From contig JAVHZZ010000003.1 in assembly GCA_036250195.1 (NCBI GenBank), positions 328,624,194-328,688,193 of the forward strand: DNA of 64,000 nucleotides, written 5' to 3'. The stretch comes from Mixophyes australis (Eukaryota > Chordata > Amphibia > Anura > Limnodynastidae). Position numbers and translations under genes: made by a program. Position 1 is the first letter of the stretch. The number at the start of each line of letters is the position of its first letter. The notes under the pieces are model-generated. The model did not search any database, was not told the DNA's origin, and saw only the letters and a list, made by a program, of their open reading frames with translations. This document shows, piece by piece, positions 45,973 through 57,610 of the stretch.

Positions 45973-46470
45973 GAATAGGTCAGACCATCAGGTTGGATCA
46001 TGCCCCGTATGGCCTATATGTTAACCTCTTCTTGAAAGAAGCTGATAAGCGTATGTTACAACAAGTGAATTGTAAATACCAAATTGAAAATGCTACTGAA
46101 GAATATATGTCCCAAAATGACAATACAGAAGCCTCCACAGTTACAATCTGGGAAGCCAAAAATAAAAACCATAAGAAATCTCTTTCTAGAGATACTCTTG
46201 TGAAAATGAACCAAAATGATAGTAGTTTTAAATTTAATCTGAAATGCCAAGACAAAATTCAAATTCCATGAATATAGGTATTTTCAATGGTGTAACAACT
46301 TCTAGTGAAAGCTCTGAGCACAGAGTTTTCTGACCATTCATTCAATCATTCATTCAATCAAAAATGTAACAGATAAAATGCACTTCATGAGCAAAAACAT
46401 TGAAGGCATATCCCATGCATAGTACTCCAAACTATACAATTTAACTACCAATGTATGCCCAAGTGAAAGG

Positions 46471-47205
46471 TGTTAGGAACCCCTCCAGCTGGTACAACAA
46501 AACCCGGAGTCTGCTCTGAAAGCCTGGTGTTCACTAGAGCCCCTAGTGGTGAGGACAGACTGGGCCGCAGACAACAGAGGGCCGTGAATTGTGCACCGGC
46601 TGGGGAGAACCCAGGAAAGTGGAGAGAAGTCCAGGCAAGGGTCGAGGGCCGGCAGCAGACAGCGAATCCAAATAACAGGCCAAGGTCAGAGGTCACAGGC
46701 ACGGTAGCAAGGTCAAAGATACAGGCAAGAAGGGTCAGGGTCACGAGCAAACAGGCAGGGTCCAAATCCAAGCAAGAGGTCATACACGGGAGGACAATCA
46801 GAGGTTAAACACCAACAGGGCTCAGAAGCAAGAAGCAGAACTGTGAGCAGAACGCTATAACCCGGCAGTGAGGCTCAGTCCTCACTGCCTTAAGTAGCAC
46901 TAGGAACCAATCAGGACTAGGTCTAAAAGTAGCCACAGGTTTTGCCTAATGACAGAAGTGCAAATGGCCAATAGGAATGCAGTGTCCCACTGCATAGTAA
47001 CTACTAATGTGCCCTGTACAGCTGATAATAAATAGCCATGATTGGCTAAACTGCCTATAGCGTGCGCACCCGGCTGTAAATCAGCTGGCCGGGTACGCGG
47101 CAGAGAATCCCTTGCATTCCGGCTGTTGCCCAGACAACCGGGATGCCAAACCCGGAAGTGACGTCCCGGTCGCCATAGCGACGGTCGCTGCGACTAGTAC
47201 TAACA
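46471..47205 (-). mobile_element. Solo LTR (735 bp) with 5-bp duplication
   Basis: TGTTAGGAACCCC...GTACTAACA, flanked by perfect AAAGG (46466-46470, 47206-47210), inserted in the L1 remnant. Minus orientation is inferred: in that direction a TATA-like CTACTTAA (46897-46890) precedes a perfect inverted repeat GGCAGTGAGG / CCTCACTGCC (46889-46880, 46873-46864), resembling the promoter of the complete Gypsy element. Open frames of 112 codons on both strands inside it are not genes. Confidence 0.92.
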
Positions 47206-47545
47206 AAAGGTACCTTAAGCAAAAGCAAATACCTTGAATCAACAAATTTTCTAAAAATTCAGAAGCAACAAAGGAGGTTCTAGACCAGCCTTTCTCTGTG
47301 TAGAATTGGTAGACGCCATCTCCTCCCCCCATTTGTGAAAAAGTCTGGGTCTAGATGGATTCTCTTTCGCATAAGATTTTTAAGGAAAGGCTAACTCTCC
47401 TGCATCTGAAATTTCAAACAAGTCCCGTCTCTCATCCCAGTCCTTAGAAACCCATGTCACCATGTTACCAAAAAATGGCACGGACCCATCCCAATGTTCA
47501 AGTTACAGACCAATTTCCTTATTAATGTAATGGCTATTTCCAGAA

Positions 47546-47785
47546 TTATAGAATGATGTCACAAAGCACACATCATCACAAGCTGGCCCCATGAAAATGA
47601 CAATGAGTTCAGTGTCTTCCAATGGCCACCGCAGTCAACAGATCTCAATCCAATAGAGTACCTTTGGGATGTGGTGAAATGTGACATTTGCAGCATGAAT
47701 ATGTAGCCAACAAATCTGCAGCAACTGTGTGATGCTATCATGGCCACCTGGACCAGAATCTCTAAGTAATATTTCCAGCACCTTT
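47546..47785 (+). pseudogene. Tc1/mariner transposase C-terminal fragment
   Basis: Plus-strand translation gives the end of a Tc1 DDE transposase: FSVFQWPPQSTDLNPIEYLW (the glutamate of the DDE triad is in NPIE) and NLQQLCDAIMATWTRIS. A stop interrupts it at 47706. The N-terminal and first catalytic parts are missing. A different Tc1 piece lies at 13731-14115. Confidence 0.9.
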
Positions 47786-48440
47786 TTAAATCTATGACAC
47801 TAAGGGCATGTAGGTGATAATTAAATAGTCAGAAAAAGGAAATGAAAATATTTGCCACTTGAATTAAAAGCAGAGTAAGAGTGTAAACTTAGAAAGTGGG
47901 CACAATCTAGCATTGCTGTGTCTCCGTCAATTTCTGGGCCCTATGGTAGTCACATCCCTTAATGTTCCTCCTTTGACTATAAAAAAAATACTAGTAATAA
48001 TACTAAAAGCACATTATTTGCAGCATATGAAAAGGACAAGCCATTAAGACTAATGGAGAAGAGAAGCAACAGTAAAAAAGCAGCTTCTACAGTATGTGCC
48101 TGATTCATTAAGGAAATTAAAGCAAAAAAAGGAGTAACTTTGCACCTTAGCAAAACCATGTTGCATTGGAGGGGGAGGTAAATTTAAAATGTGATGGAAA
48201 ATTTATACACACAATCCTGATGCCCCCTTACTGTCATACTTACTTTTCTGAAGGGCTGTTTGAGACATAAATGAGTCTTCAATGAGTAGTATTTTAAGAG
48301 GAAAATGGATGTAATTAATTAAGCAGAGATATGAGGTATTTTACTGGCATGCATTTCTGCCACAGAATTAGAAAAAATGCTTTTCTTAAACCATTTGTAG
48401 ACTAGTTGAGAGCAGAGAGAACATGGCCTACAGAGACAGT
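47786..48440. mobile_element. Half copy of a CCTGATTCATTAAGG-ended TIR element plus unknown flank
   Basis: From 48097, GCCTGATTCATTAAGGAAAT with AAAAAAGGAGTAACTTTGCA and CATGTTGCATTGGAGGGGGA matches the left half of the element at 48441. The right half is missing or replaced. A segment near 48224-48275 resembles 56520-56570, a second shared repeat. Confidence 0.65.
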
Positions 48441-48751
48441 GGGTCTGAGTCATCAAGGAGAGCAAAGCATAAAAAAGGAGTAACTTTACACCTGGGTAAA
48501 ACCATGTTGCATTGGAGGGGGAGGTACATTTAAAATGCGGGGACAGATTTATAGTTGGGATAGGGCATGTAATAGATCAATTTTAAATTTCAGTGTAAAT
48601 AGAAAACTATCAAGTATTTGTGTGCTACATGAAAAAACAACCAGTATTTATCTTATGTACAAAATAGTAAACTAATTTGCATTGTAACAATGTTTGTCCA
48701 GGAGAAAATTTACTCCTTTTTTTGCCTTACTTTCTTTAATGAATTAGGCCC
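48441..48751. mobile_element. TIR element (GGGYCTGATTCATYAA family)
   Basis: Ends GGGTCTGAGTCATCAAGGAG and (inward from the right) GGGCCTAATTCATTAAAGAA, with AAAAAAGGAGTAA inside both. Imperfect TIRs of about 43 bp. No clear 3-bp duplication (AGT versus TAT). Probably Harbinger-like, as at 39758. Confidence 0.7.
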
Positions 48752-49874
48752 TATAAGTTTAGATTCATGTAAAATATTATCCACAGGAAAAGAGCTCTTT
48801 TACATTTCTAAAGCTTACTTTTAACTTTAAATTATATAATCATGATGTAAATGTTCCTGAAATGAATATATTTTAGATTAAACAAAAAGGATGTTATCTT
48901 TCCTTAAAATACATTTGACATTTTGTTAATTCAAAATAGTAATTCAGAAGACTGAATGAAATCTTTAATATTAGCTCAAGAAACTTTTAATTTAATATAG
49001 GAAAGTTCTATATTATATTTAGTAGTTTTTGTTGCCTTTAAGGAAATATTTCCCTAGTGAAGATGAATCGTCATCATTAACTCCATATAAAATAAAGCTT
49101 TTTCTCTATAAGTAGTACAGATTGCCCCTCATAACCATTTAGTACAAAAAGTTAATGAGGTCATAAGAAATATATTTAGTATAAATCAATAATGCTCGAG
49201 ATGAAAATATTAAACATGGCTCAGATATTGATTTTCAGTTTTTAACCCCTATTAGCAACATAGCGTTGGGCTATGTGAAAATAGTTTTGTGACCAAGGCA
49301 ATGCAGTTTATAATATAGATATGTATTAATGACTTAGCTGTCTTAATTACTGGGTCATAATATATTAACCCTTATTGTTCTAGTTGGTGCATTTTGCAAT
49401 GTACAACACTTTATCTACCATTCCCCATTTAGTCAGGTATTGTTCGTATGTTTAAAAATTGCTAAAATTGCATATACAGATATCAGAATTTCTATATTTA
49501 AAATGCTAAATAAAAAATCAATAATAATTTACAATCTTTGCAGATTTTAAATCAAACTGCATTTCACATCGTTGCTTTACTTACTAATGAATGTAAATTA
49601 CACTCTGAGTCATATGGAAAAACATACATTACTGCCATATTTGATCCTTTTTTGCTTTAACAATATATACCATATTTTGATTTAAAGGTATAAAGGAAAA
49701 TGATATTTTCCCAATTTACTTACTTTGCGTGACTATGTCCTTTTTTTATGCACATCACTACTATTGACTAAGACTATGCAACTGAATATTTGGCAATGCA
49801 CTATGGTACAAAAAACAGAGAAAAATATAAGAGGTACTGTCAATATTATATGGTATTCCATGAATCAAACACAT
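48752..49874. other. No gene seen
   Basis: Very AT-rich sequence; nothing recognisable. Confidence 0.5.
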
Positions 49875-49877
49875 ATG

Positions 49878-50052
49878 AGGGTTTATTTACTAAACTGCAA
49901 GCTTAAACAAGTGGAGATGTTGCCTACAGCAGCCATTCAGATTCTAGCTGTCGTTTTGTAGAATGTATTAAATAAATGATAACTAGAATCTGATTGGTTG
50001 CTATAGGCAACATTTCCACTTTTTCAAACCCGCAGTTTAGTAAATATACCTC
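49878..50052. mobile_element. Foldback MITE, 175 bp
   Basis: Arms AGGGTTTATTTACTAAACTG and CAGTTTAGTAAATATACCTC, inner TTGCCTACAGCAGCCATTCA against TGATTGGTTGCTATAGGCAA. Three-bp duplication ATG at 49875-49877 and 50053-50055. Confidence 0.9.
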
Positions 50053-50055
50053 ATG

Positions 50056-50380
50056 GGGCAGCATGGTGGCTAAGTGGTGAGCACTTGTGCCTCACAGCAC
50101 TGGGGTCATGAGTTCAATTCCCGACCATGACCTTATCTGTGTGGAGTTTGTATGTTCTCCCTGTGTTTGCGTGGGTTACCTCCGGGTGCTCCGGTTCCCT
50201 CCCACACTCCAAAAACATACTAGTAGGTTAATTGGCTGCTACCAAATTGACCCTAGTCTAGTTAGAGAATTTAGACTGTAAGCCCCAATGGGGCAGGGAC
50301 TAATGTGAGTGAGTTCTCTGTACAGCGCTGCGGAATCAGTGACGCTATATAAATTAATGGTGATAATGATGATGATGATG
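50056..50380 (+). mobile_element. Full-length tRNA-derived SINE
   Basis: GGGCAGCATGGTGGCTAAG head with A box TGGCTAAGTGG (50067-50077) and B box-like AGTTCAATTCC (50111-50121), conserved central block (GTGTGGAGTTTGTATGTTCT, CCTCCGGGTGCTCCGGTT), body with GCCCCAATGGGGCAGGGAC and tail CAGCGCTGCGGAATCAGTGA ending in GATGATGATG. It abuts the right duplication of the preceding MITE. Confidence 0.93.
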
Positions 50381-51694
50381 GAGTCTACATGTTTTCCTCA
50401 AAGTTATTGGTACTGTACCCTCAATCAATACACTTAGGTGTCTTGTTACAAAGAAGCCGTATACAAAACCAGTTGTATACCTAACAGTGTGATATGGTCG
50501 TAATGGTGCAGTGGTGGTGAAGAAAGTGATTTAAGTCTCCAAAGTAAGGCTCCTTGTATACTTGAAAATATCAGGTGATGTCATAATGACATCACTAAAT
50601 TATCCAACATTTCATTGAATGTAGAAGCACTCAGCACTTCTGAATTTATAATACAGTGTTCAGATTGAATGCTGTGTTTCAGCCGCTGTGGGACTAGTAT
50701 CTGAATCAATGCTTGTAAATCTAGTTGGCAGGTGATTGTTTTCTGTATGTATAACGCAGTCATTGGCTGAGTCGTGTAGCAGAAATTAGTTTTATGGGAT
50801 CAATAAGCTCTAGCATGCAGTAAGTTAACTTCCCTACAGATCCCTGTCTTTTCAGTTATGTGCATTTTCTATCATAAGATTTCTTGCCACACAAATGTCT
50901 GGGACCAGTGTTGTCACAGCTGGTACCAGAGATTCCTTCGTACTAATTTCCTGAACGTACAAATTTATAATAATTTGATTAGACTTAAGCATGGCACTGA
51001 AACTTTACAACAGATCATGGTGGGTATCAGAAAAACCAATCATGTTAATGCAATAGATGTAAATATATAAATAAAGGAAACTTGGTGGGGCACATTTATG
51101 AAAACTGGTGCACAGTTGATTGTGAAAAAATGTGATACAACTCACAGGAGTCAATAATACATCTACTTTCATTGTACACATTGTGACAGAGTAACAAAGT
51201 GACAGAATCTTATTTGTTGTGATTACAAAATAAGCTCCAATGTATTTGTCTAATGCATATTTTCTTGTAATGAATTGGCCAATTCTACTTTAATAATGTT
51301 ACTAAAATAAACATAAGAAAGAAACAGCTTATTCAGCTTAATCATCTCATTTGTTTCAAATTAGAGAGTCCTTGATAAGCAAATGTACCAAAACCAAATG
51401 ATGTATTTTATATCTTTTGAAGTCAATTGTCATAGAACACCAGGATCTGGTATAACACATATCAAAACAAAGGCTCAAAAGTTTACTTCAGAAATATATG
51501 AATAATAACATTAACATAATGTGAAATGTAAATATTATTATATTATACCATACCATAGACGAATTATATATAGACTGAAATAATAATGTACAATATCTAT
51601 ATAATTTAAAATTCCTATCTATGCACTATGTATGATCTATGTATAAAAGCATAAAAATCGTATAAACAGTGTATTAATTTTTGAAGTGTGTGGT
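50381..51694. other. No gene seen
   Basis: AT-rich non-coding sequence. Confidence 0.5.
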
Positions 51695-51711
51695 AGAATT
51701 ATTATTATTAC

Positions 51712-51756
<45 letters not shown>

Positions 51757-51757
51757 G
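51695..51757. repeat. (TTA)n microsatellite
   Basis: About 20 trinucleotides with one or two interruptions. It produces spurious poly-Leu, poly-Ile and poly-Asn frames. Confidence 0.95.
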
Positions 51758-52430
51758 TAACACACCCCAAGTGTTGCTATTGATGCCTCCCAGCGGCTCA
51801 GTGTGTGGCTCGGCACTGGCACCCTTAGGAAACACACCGGGAGGGTTGCTTAGCAACAAGGCTGGTATGGGAGGATAAGAACCTGAGGAGGGGTGGCACA
51901 GTTGGTGGAAGTCATCTTGCAAGCCAGGACCCAGTTGGTAGGAGGGTGGTCCCAGGTCCTTGGCTAGTGAAGGGGGTGTGCAGCTCATGCCTCAAGGATA
52001 TAATTATTTTTGTCAGTCCATAGGGACATGTCCATAGGAGGATCCCCACCACCAGGGGGTACCCCACTGAAACCTACAGCGGAGAAATATGACAGCTGCC
52101 ACAAAGCACAGCATGTTGGAAGAGGGGTAGGACCCCCATGCTGGAGAGAGAAGAGACAGGAAAGTGAGAGGCTGGTTAGATGTGGGGGAGTAAGACCAGT
52201 GAGAGAGACACAAAACTAGAGACAAGGAAAGTGACCAGGGTATAATAAGAAAACAGCAGCTTGGTAGTAAGGGTAGTGACACTTGGAGCTGTGAGGACAG
52301 TAATAGGGGTCAGAGGCAAGGGGCTGCCTGGCCGACTTTAGCCCAGGGGGCAAGCACATAGCACTGGCCCATAAGCAGTGGCCCATCCTTAAAGGGTGGT
52401 CTTTGGTACAATATATATTTATCAATATAA
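51758..52430. other. GC-rich non-coding segment, possible LTR fragment
   Basis: Starts TGTAACACACCCCAAGTG directly after the TTA run and is clearly more GC-rich than its surroundings. Could be part of an LTR or of a LINE 3' region attached to the TTA tail. No matching end or duplication found. Confidence 0.3.
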
Positions 52431-53476
52431 AAAGAGGGTATTTTAGTGTTGCTTAAACCAGCGATACTTTATTATTATACATGATAAATCTTAAATAATG
52501 AAAACAAAAAAAGCAACAAAAACAAACCTCACTTTATATTGCATTTTATTTGATATGTTCCTTCTACTTACAGCACTTTTGCTTTTTCTTAGCTTTTTTT
52601 ACATACCTCACTGATTATAATGAGGTATAAATCATATTATAGCAATAAATTATATAATGTTCTATTACAGTACTGAACACAGGGGCTGATTTGTCAAAAT
52701 GCAAAAAGCCCTTTTTCTTTAAAAACCTGATGTTTATGCCAGCTAAATGGCTTGTTTTTGCTTTGGACTATATACTAATAAGGGTTATTTGTTTTAGGGT
52801 TAACCTAAAATAAATAATATGAGCGGTGCTACTGGTAGGAGGAGCAGAGCACTAGGTGTCAATCTGATACCCTGGCCCAAGGCTGGATTAAGGCTCTGAG
52901 GGGCCCGGGGTACTTTAGACACAGGGGGTACCCCTTTGATGTAACATGGTTTTCATTTTAAACAAATACTCAGGCAATACTGTGTGCACTACTGTTAGGT
53001 GCACGCAGCTCTTCCTTTACGAGCAGTACAGTGTGAAGCGGGACATATCTCCCAACTGTCCTTGCAGTCAGACCAAATCCTGACTAGGAGAGACAGTCAC
53101 CTAAATTCGGGACTGTTCCAACAGATTTAGGGCATTTGGCAGACTGTCCTGCTCTCTCCTACCTGTTCTTGTCACTTTCACCTGGTGTTTTTAGATCAGT
53201 TGCTGCTTGTCTGGATCCCGGAATGTTGGATGCCCTATTTGGAAAAAAAATGGGTACATGAAATTTAGAAAACTCCAACCAACCTGGGTGTTAAACCAAT
53301 ATAACACCCAAGTTTTTTAATACAGCCTCCCTCCAGCCCAAAATTAAAATAATACTATTCACATTTGATAAATATATCTACTTCCCTTCAACTAGCCCTG
53401 ACATTGAAATAATAGCATACACATTTAATAAATATATCTATTTCCCCCCAACATTAAATTGTATACCCATTTAATA

Positions 53477-53525
<49 letters not shown>

Positions 53526-54113
53526 TGACCCACACAGTACACTGACACACACACACACACACACTATATAATAACATACCACCTCCCCGCCCCCGCCGGC
53601 ATTTACCTTATTTCATCCACGCTGCGCGCTGTGCGGTGATGTTCCTCTTCACATATGGGATGGTACCTGTCATGTGGTGCGCGTCTCATGTGACACCAAT
53701 AGGAGGCCGCGTATAGTGGAAGGAGGGAGGGGGGTCAGATCCTAAGGATCCGCGGCCAATGTCAGAAGGTGGCTGGTCCCGGAGGAGAGATCAAGTAATA
53801 AAGACTAGGGACTGGCCCAAAATAGATATTTTTTTGGGGTCTGGCCCGGGGGATATATGTTCCCCCTGCCCCCCCGGCCCAGCCACTCTGTCAGAGGCAG
53901 TTGAGAAGATCCATTCAGGAGGAAAATGGGAGCTGTATATAGTTAATTTTTTATTGCAACAGTTTAAGAATGAGCTGGAATGAAGAGGCATGTAAATAAA
54001 GATGTTATATTTTGCAATATAGAGATGGTTTGACACCCAAATTATTGAAACATCTAATTGCACTGCACCACCAAATTACATCACCTGAGTCCCACCAACT
54101 ACAAAGAGACTTT
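52431..54113. other. No gene seen; TA/CA microsatellites and a CpG-rich patch
   Basis: (TA)n at 53483-53521 and (CA)n at 53539-53563. The stretch 53585-53900 is GC-rich with CGCGGCC and CCCCCGGCCC, probably a repeat related to 15687-15895. No gene recognised. Confidence 0.5.
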
Positions 54114-54288
54114 GGGGTATATTTACTAAACTGCGGGTTTGAAAAAGTGTAGATGTTGCTTATAGCAACCAATCAGATTCTAGTTATCATTTATTTAGTG
54201 CATTCTACAAAATGACAGCTAGAATCTGATTGGTTGCTATAGGCAACATCTCCACTTTTTCAAACCCGCAGTTTAGTAAATATACCCC
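54114..54288. mobile_element. Foldback MITE, 175 bp, best-preserved copy
   Basis: GGGGTATATTTACTAAACTG to its complement CAGTTTAGTAAATATACCCC. Arms match over about 70 bp with few differences, around a centre near ATTTATTTAGTGCATTCTAC. Flanks TTT and CTT, so the duplication is uncertain. Confidence 0.9.
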
Positions 54289-54424
54289 CTTGCAATAAAA
54301 TAACCTGCATGTGCGGGGACCCCCTGGTAATTTGAACCCATGCCCATGAGCTAGCCAGGGCTAGAGAAGGAGGTGCACTGACCTAACCCGTGCACTTCAC
54401 ACTACACACCAGGACAGGGGGTTA

Positions 54425-54640
54425 CAATTATTATTATTATTGTTGTTGATTTGTGCCAGAGTGTTTGGCAGCGCCACAGTGGAGAAAACAGGACATACAT
54501 AAATACAGGGACATACAAGGTAGAAAACAAAAATGCAGACATGAAAAGAAAAGGTAGGTAAAGTATAATGATAGTCTGTCAGATGAGTTGTCATCTACAT
54601 TTAAAATAGCAGTTGTAGGAGACAACTTGATATTAATGAG
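54425..54640 (-). mobile_element. L2-like LINE tail fragment
   Basis: An ATT run, then GATTTGTGCCAGAGTGTTTG and GGCAGCGCCACAGTGG followed by a 3' UTR-like segment similar to 35200-35330. Confidence 0.65.
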
Positions 54641-57084
54641 TGACTCAGATACACGAAATATCTAGAAAATATTGAAGCATGCCACACCATTGTGTACATG
54701 ATCCCATGCAATACAGAACACATTGTCTGTGTGATGATCCTTCTCAGAATGTCTGATCAGCAATAGTCCATTTCATAAGTCAAACATATTTTTAATAGTA
54801 GTTTCACAACACCTGGAGAGCCACAGGTTGTCCAGGTCTGCTTTACTGTGTACCTACAGATTGTAAATTGCTACCTATATGCTTAAAATGCATAAAGAAT
54901 TATTGCATTAATTAAAATCACATTTTTTAAAAAAAATAAACTATACAGTGGTCACGTTTTGATGCATGATTAAATTTTAAGGAGCACTGGGTTCATTAAA
55001 ATGTTGATGCTGCTAATCTCCTCTAGCTATAGTTGTTGTGAGTAGTACTATTAATAAAATCTACTACTAAAACCCAATACTGTTGTGGTCCGTACTGTTT
55101 GTGATTACCCAGAATAAAAGATGAAATAATAATATTATTATTGCACCAATCAATTTTATTAAAATGATAAAGGTTGCTCTATGAGAAACATACGGCAGAC
55201 AACAAAATCGTAAATCTCCCTTCAATTAACTCAAACATGCTATCGGTTACCCTCTTGGAAAAATTCCAATAAACAAAGCGACTTGTAAGTGAAAGAGAAG
55301 AAGCCAATATCTGCAGTCGTTTTTTTTTTCTGTGTGAACAGAGCAAAAGAATAATATCATATTTCTGTTTGAAAATATTTAACTTGAGTGATGTAAAGAA
55401 TTCAATAGATCTGTGACAAGATCAAAGGCTATAAATTATTTAACAGTGGTCCTACTTTTGAGGAATTATTTAAAGTATCATAATTGCAGCTGAGCTTCTC
55501 AGCACTCATTTTCAAGTCTGGAATTCTGTGGGGACCTATCATAATCACTGAAGAGTATAATGTTACAAGCTGGGTATAAAAATATCTTTTTAATGACTAG
55601 CAAATTAGTGGAATGTCTTGACCTAAATCATGACCAAACAGAAGACAGTGTTTTTATGAGGGAGAAAAAGAACTTAATTGTCACCACATTGTTATTCTTG
55701 CTAAATTCTCAACTACATAAAATGTTGGTTGATTAGATAAAATGTGCTATGGAGAACATTATTATATGTGATGAAGGGAAAGATACCACATTACGACTTT
55801 GCATTTTGTAAATTATGTTTATTGGCAGTTGACTTCAAAGTTGTCCTTTCCTCAACTGTAATAATCCAATTTGGTTTGGTATCCACTAAAAAAATCAGTC
55901 TTGGACAATGATCACCTTATTATTAGAAATGTTAAACTTAAATGTTACATCCAAAATGCTTGAGAGAGTTCCACTTCTTTCGTGTTGTGGGAGAGTATAG
56001 AAAGTTATATGAACTCATTCGACAAGTAAGAATGAATTTCTAAGAAAACAATTCTAGGCCATTGTAAAAATTAATTTACGAATATGCAAAAGTGCAATGC
56101 AAAAGCAGTCTTATGACATCATGCCCTATTTTTTTAAATTGATTTGAGGGGCAAGATGGTGGCTTCTGCTTCATGTAGCATGAGTATCTGGATGGATTGG
56201 GGATGTTACTTGCTGAACAATGCAAATGTTTATCACTTGCATAGACGAGATTTTGTTTAGTAGGATGAGATTATTTAAATAAGATCAAGGAATGGAGACG
56301 TTAAATTTAAGAGGCATTCCCTGGTTTGTAGGGTGGGGGTAGAACATTGTCTGTACCTCAGAACTCAGGAAGTCCCAGTAATCAGGCATCATCCAATTCT
56401 TTCATAATTGTGAGTTTTGTGTCTTCCATTTGCACTATTTTGGGAAAACCCATTTCTCTGTGCAGTTCAACCAATGTAATAAAATCAAACACAAAAAAGT
56501 TACACATGTAATAAAGACAGTCCTGATGTCCCCTCACTCTCACTCTTTATGTAAGATATAAATGAGACTAAAGCAAACAGTAAATTGTAAATATTGAAAT
56601 TCATAATAGCGGTGGTTCTATGTGAAAGTAGGACTTTGAAGTTAGGGTTTTAGTGTTTCCACCATGCACACATGCAATAAACAAATGGAACTTTTCAGTG
56701 GGCTGCTAGTAATAGTTTTGCATTTCTGTGGTGACTAAATTGGTCATTCAAATCTCCAGGGGTGGCGGAGCCAGGGGGCAAATGGACATGTTTGCCTGAG
56801 CCGGCCCCATATTAGATTGCTTTGAGTTATCTGAGTCAGTGGGCCACCTGCCTTAGTTTTTTGGTAAGTGTCCCTAATAGGCCGTAGGGAAAAACATTCG
56901 AGCGCAGAAATGATACAACCACATCATTTGTGCATTCTACAATATTGCACTCCTGGGTGCCAGCAGAACCCCCACCATTCCTCTTCAAAGTTGACCATTT
57001 GCTGCCTATTGCTATATAGAGGCAGCATGTGGTGCCTCTGATCACATAGATGGTGTAGCCTCTTTCTGTGCACAGTGCTCACGC
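54641..57084. other. No gene seen
   Basis: AT-rich. Near 56520-56570 CAGTCCTGATGTCCCCTCAC recalls 48224 (shared repeat). GGGGTGGCGGAGCCAGGGGG at about 56759 begins a more GC-rich part. No gene. Confidence 0.45.
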
Positions 57085-57610
57085 GCACCCCCTGGGTGAG
57101 CGGTTCCTGATCAGCTTTACTCCTTCCCCTGTTTTGTCAATGTTCCGCTGTCTGCATTCCTCCCGCTCTGTGTATGTCTCTGTCTATCACCCCCTGTCTC
57201 TGTCCTCCCCCCTCTCTGTCTCCAATTTTGTATTTCTACCTCTCTTTCCCTTTGTCCATCCATAGTGGCCTATGCCCCTCTCTTTGTGTGTTTCTCTCCC
57301 CCAATTTGTGTTTGTCTGTGCACTTCTGTATCATCATGTGTCTCTCTTTGTCCAGTTACCCCCTTTGTGTTTGTGTGTCTCAGCCTTGGAGTTGTAGGTG
57401 TCCTTTCATTCTCTCCTTTTGTGTGTCTATATGTCCCCCATTTTATCGTATCTATCCCCCATCTTCTTATATCAAGGACCCCACCACTGCTATTTCCGTG
57501 TGCCCCCACTTTTCCTCTTGCCCTGCACCTCTTCCTCCTCTGCCTTCTTCTTGCACTTCTCTGCTCTTCATCCCTTACCTTCCGCCTCCTACTCTGCTGG
57601 AGAAGGAGTT
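57085..57610. repeat. Polypyrimidine (CT-rich) tract
   Basis: About 500 bp strongly biased to C and T on the plus strand, with repeated CTCTGTSTCT/CCCCC phrases. Long overlapping frames in all plus frames (up to 162 codons) are a by-product of the missing purines in stop codons. Confidence 0.8.

Larger units (their letters stand above)
44900..47545 (+). pseudogene. L1-like LINE ORF2 fragment, twice interrupted
   Basis: Plus-strand remnant of an L1/Tx1-type ORF2 (endonuclease plus reverse transcriptase). From 44905: KIISINVKGLN-like start of the endonuclease, then VAFIQEMQ (catalytic QE motif), LGLLVKGRI, and DYTFFSHPHFVYCRIDYKFI (45385-45450). After an L2 insertion, LDHAPYGLYVNLFLKEADKR (the SDHAP block, about 45995) and the linker to 46271. 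After a solo LTR, VELVDAIS and, at about 47475-47540, the RT entry motif PKNGTDP then SSYRPISLL. The palm motifs of RT are absent. Several frameshifts and stops. Dead copy; L1 superfamily fairly sure, exact clade not. Confidence 0.88.

Noticed and set aside
46445..46808. 112-codon frames on both strands
   Set aside because: Inside the 735-bp solo LTR with the AAAGG duplication; GC-rich LTR sequence has few stops.
50056..50130. tRNA gene at the SINE head
   Set aside because: A and B box-like motifs are present, but the sequence is the head of a SINE followed by its body and tail; no cloverleaf with a proper anticodon arm was established.
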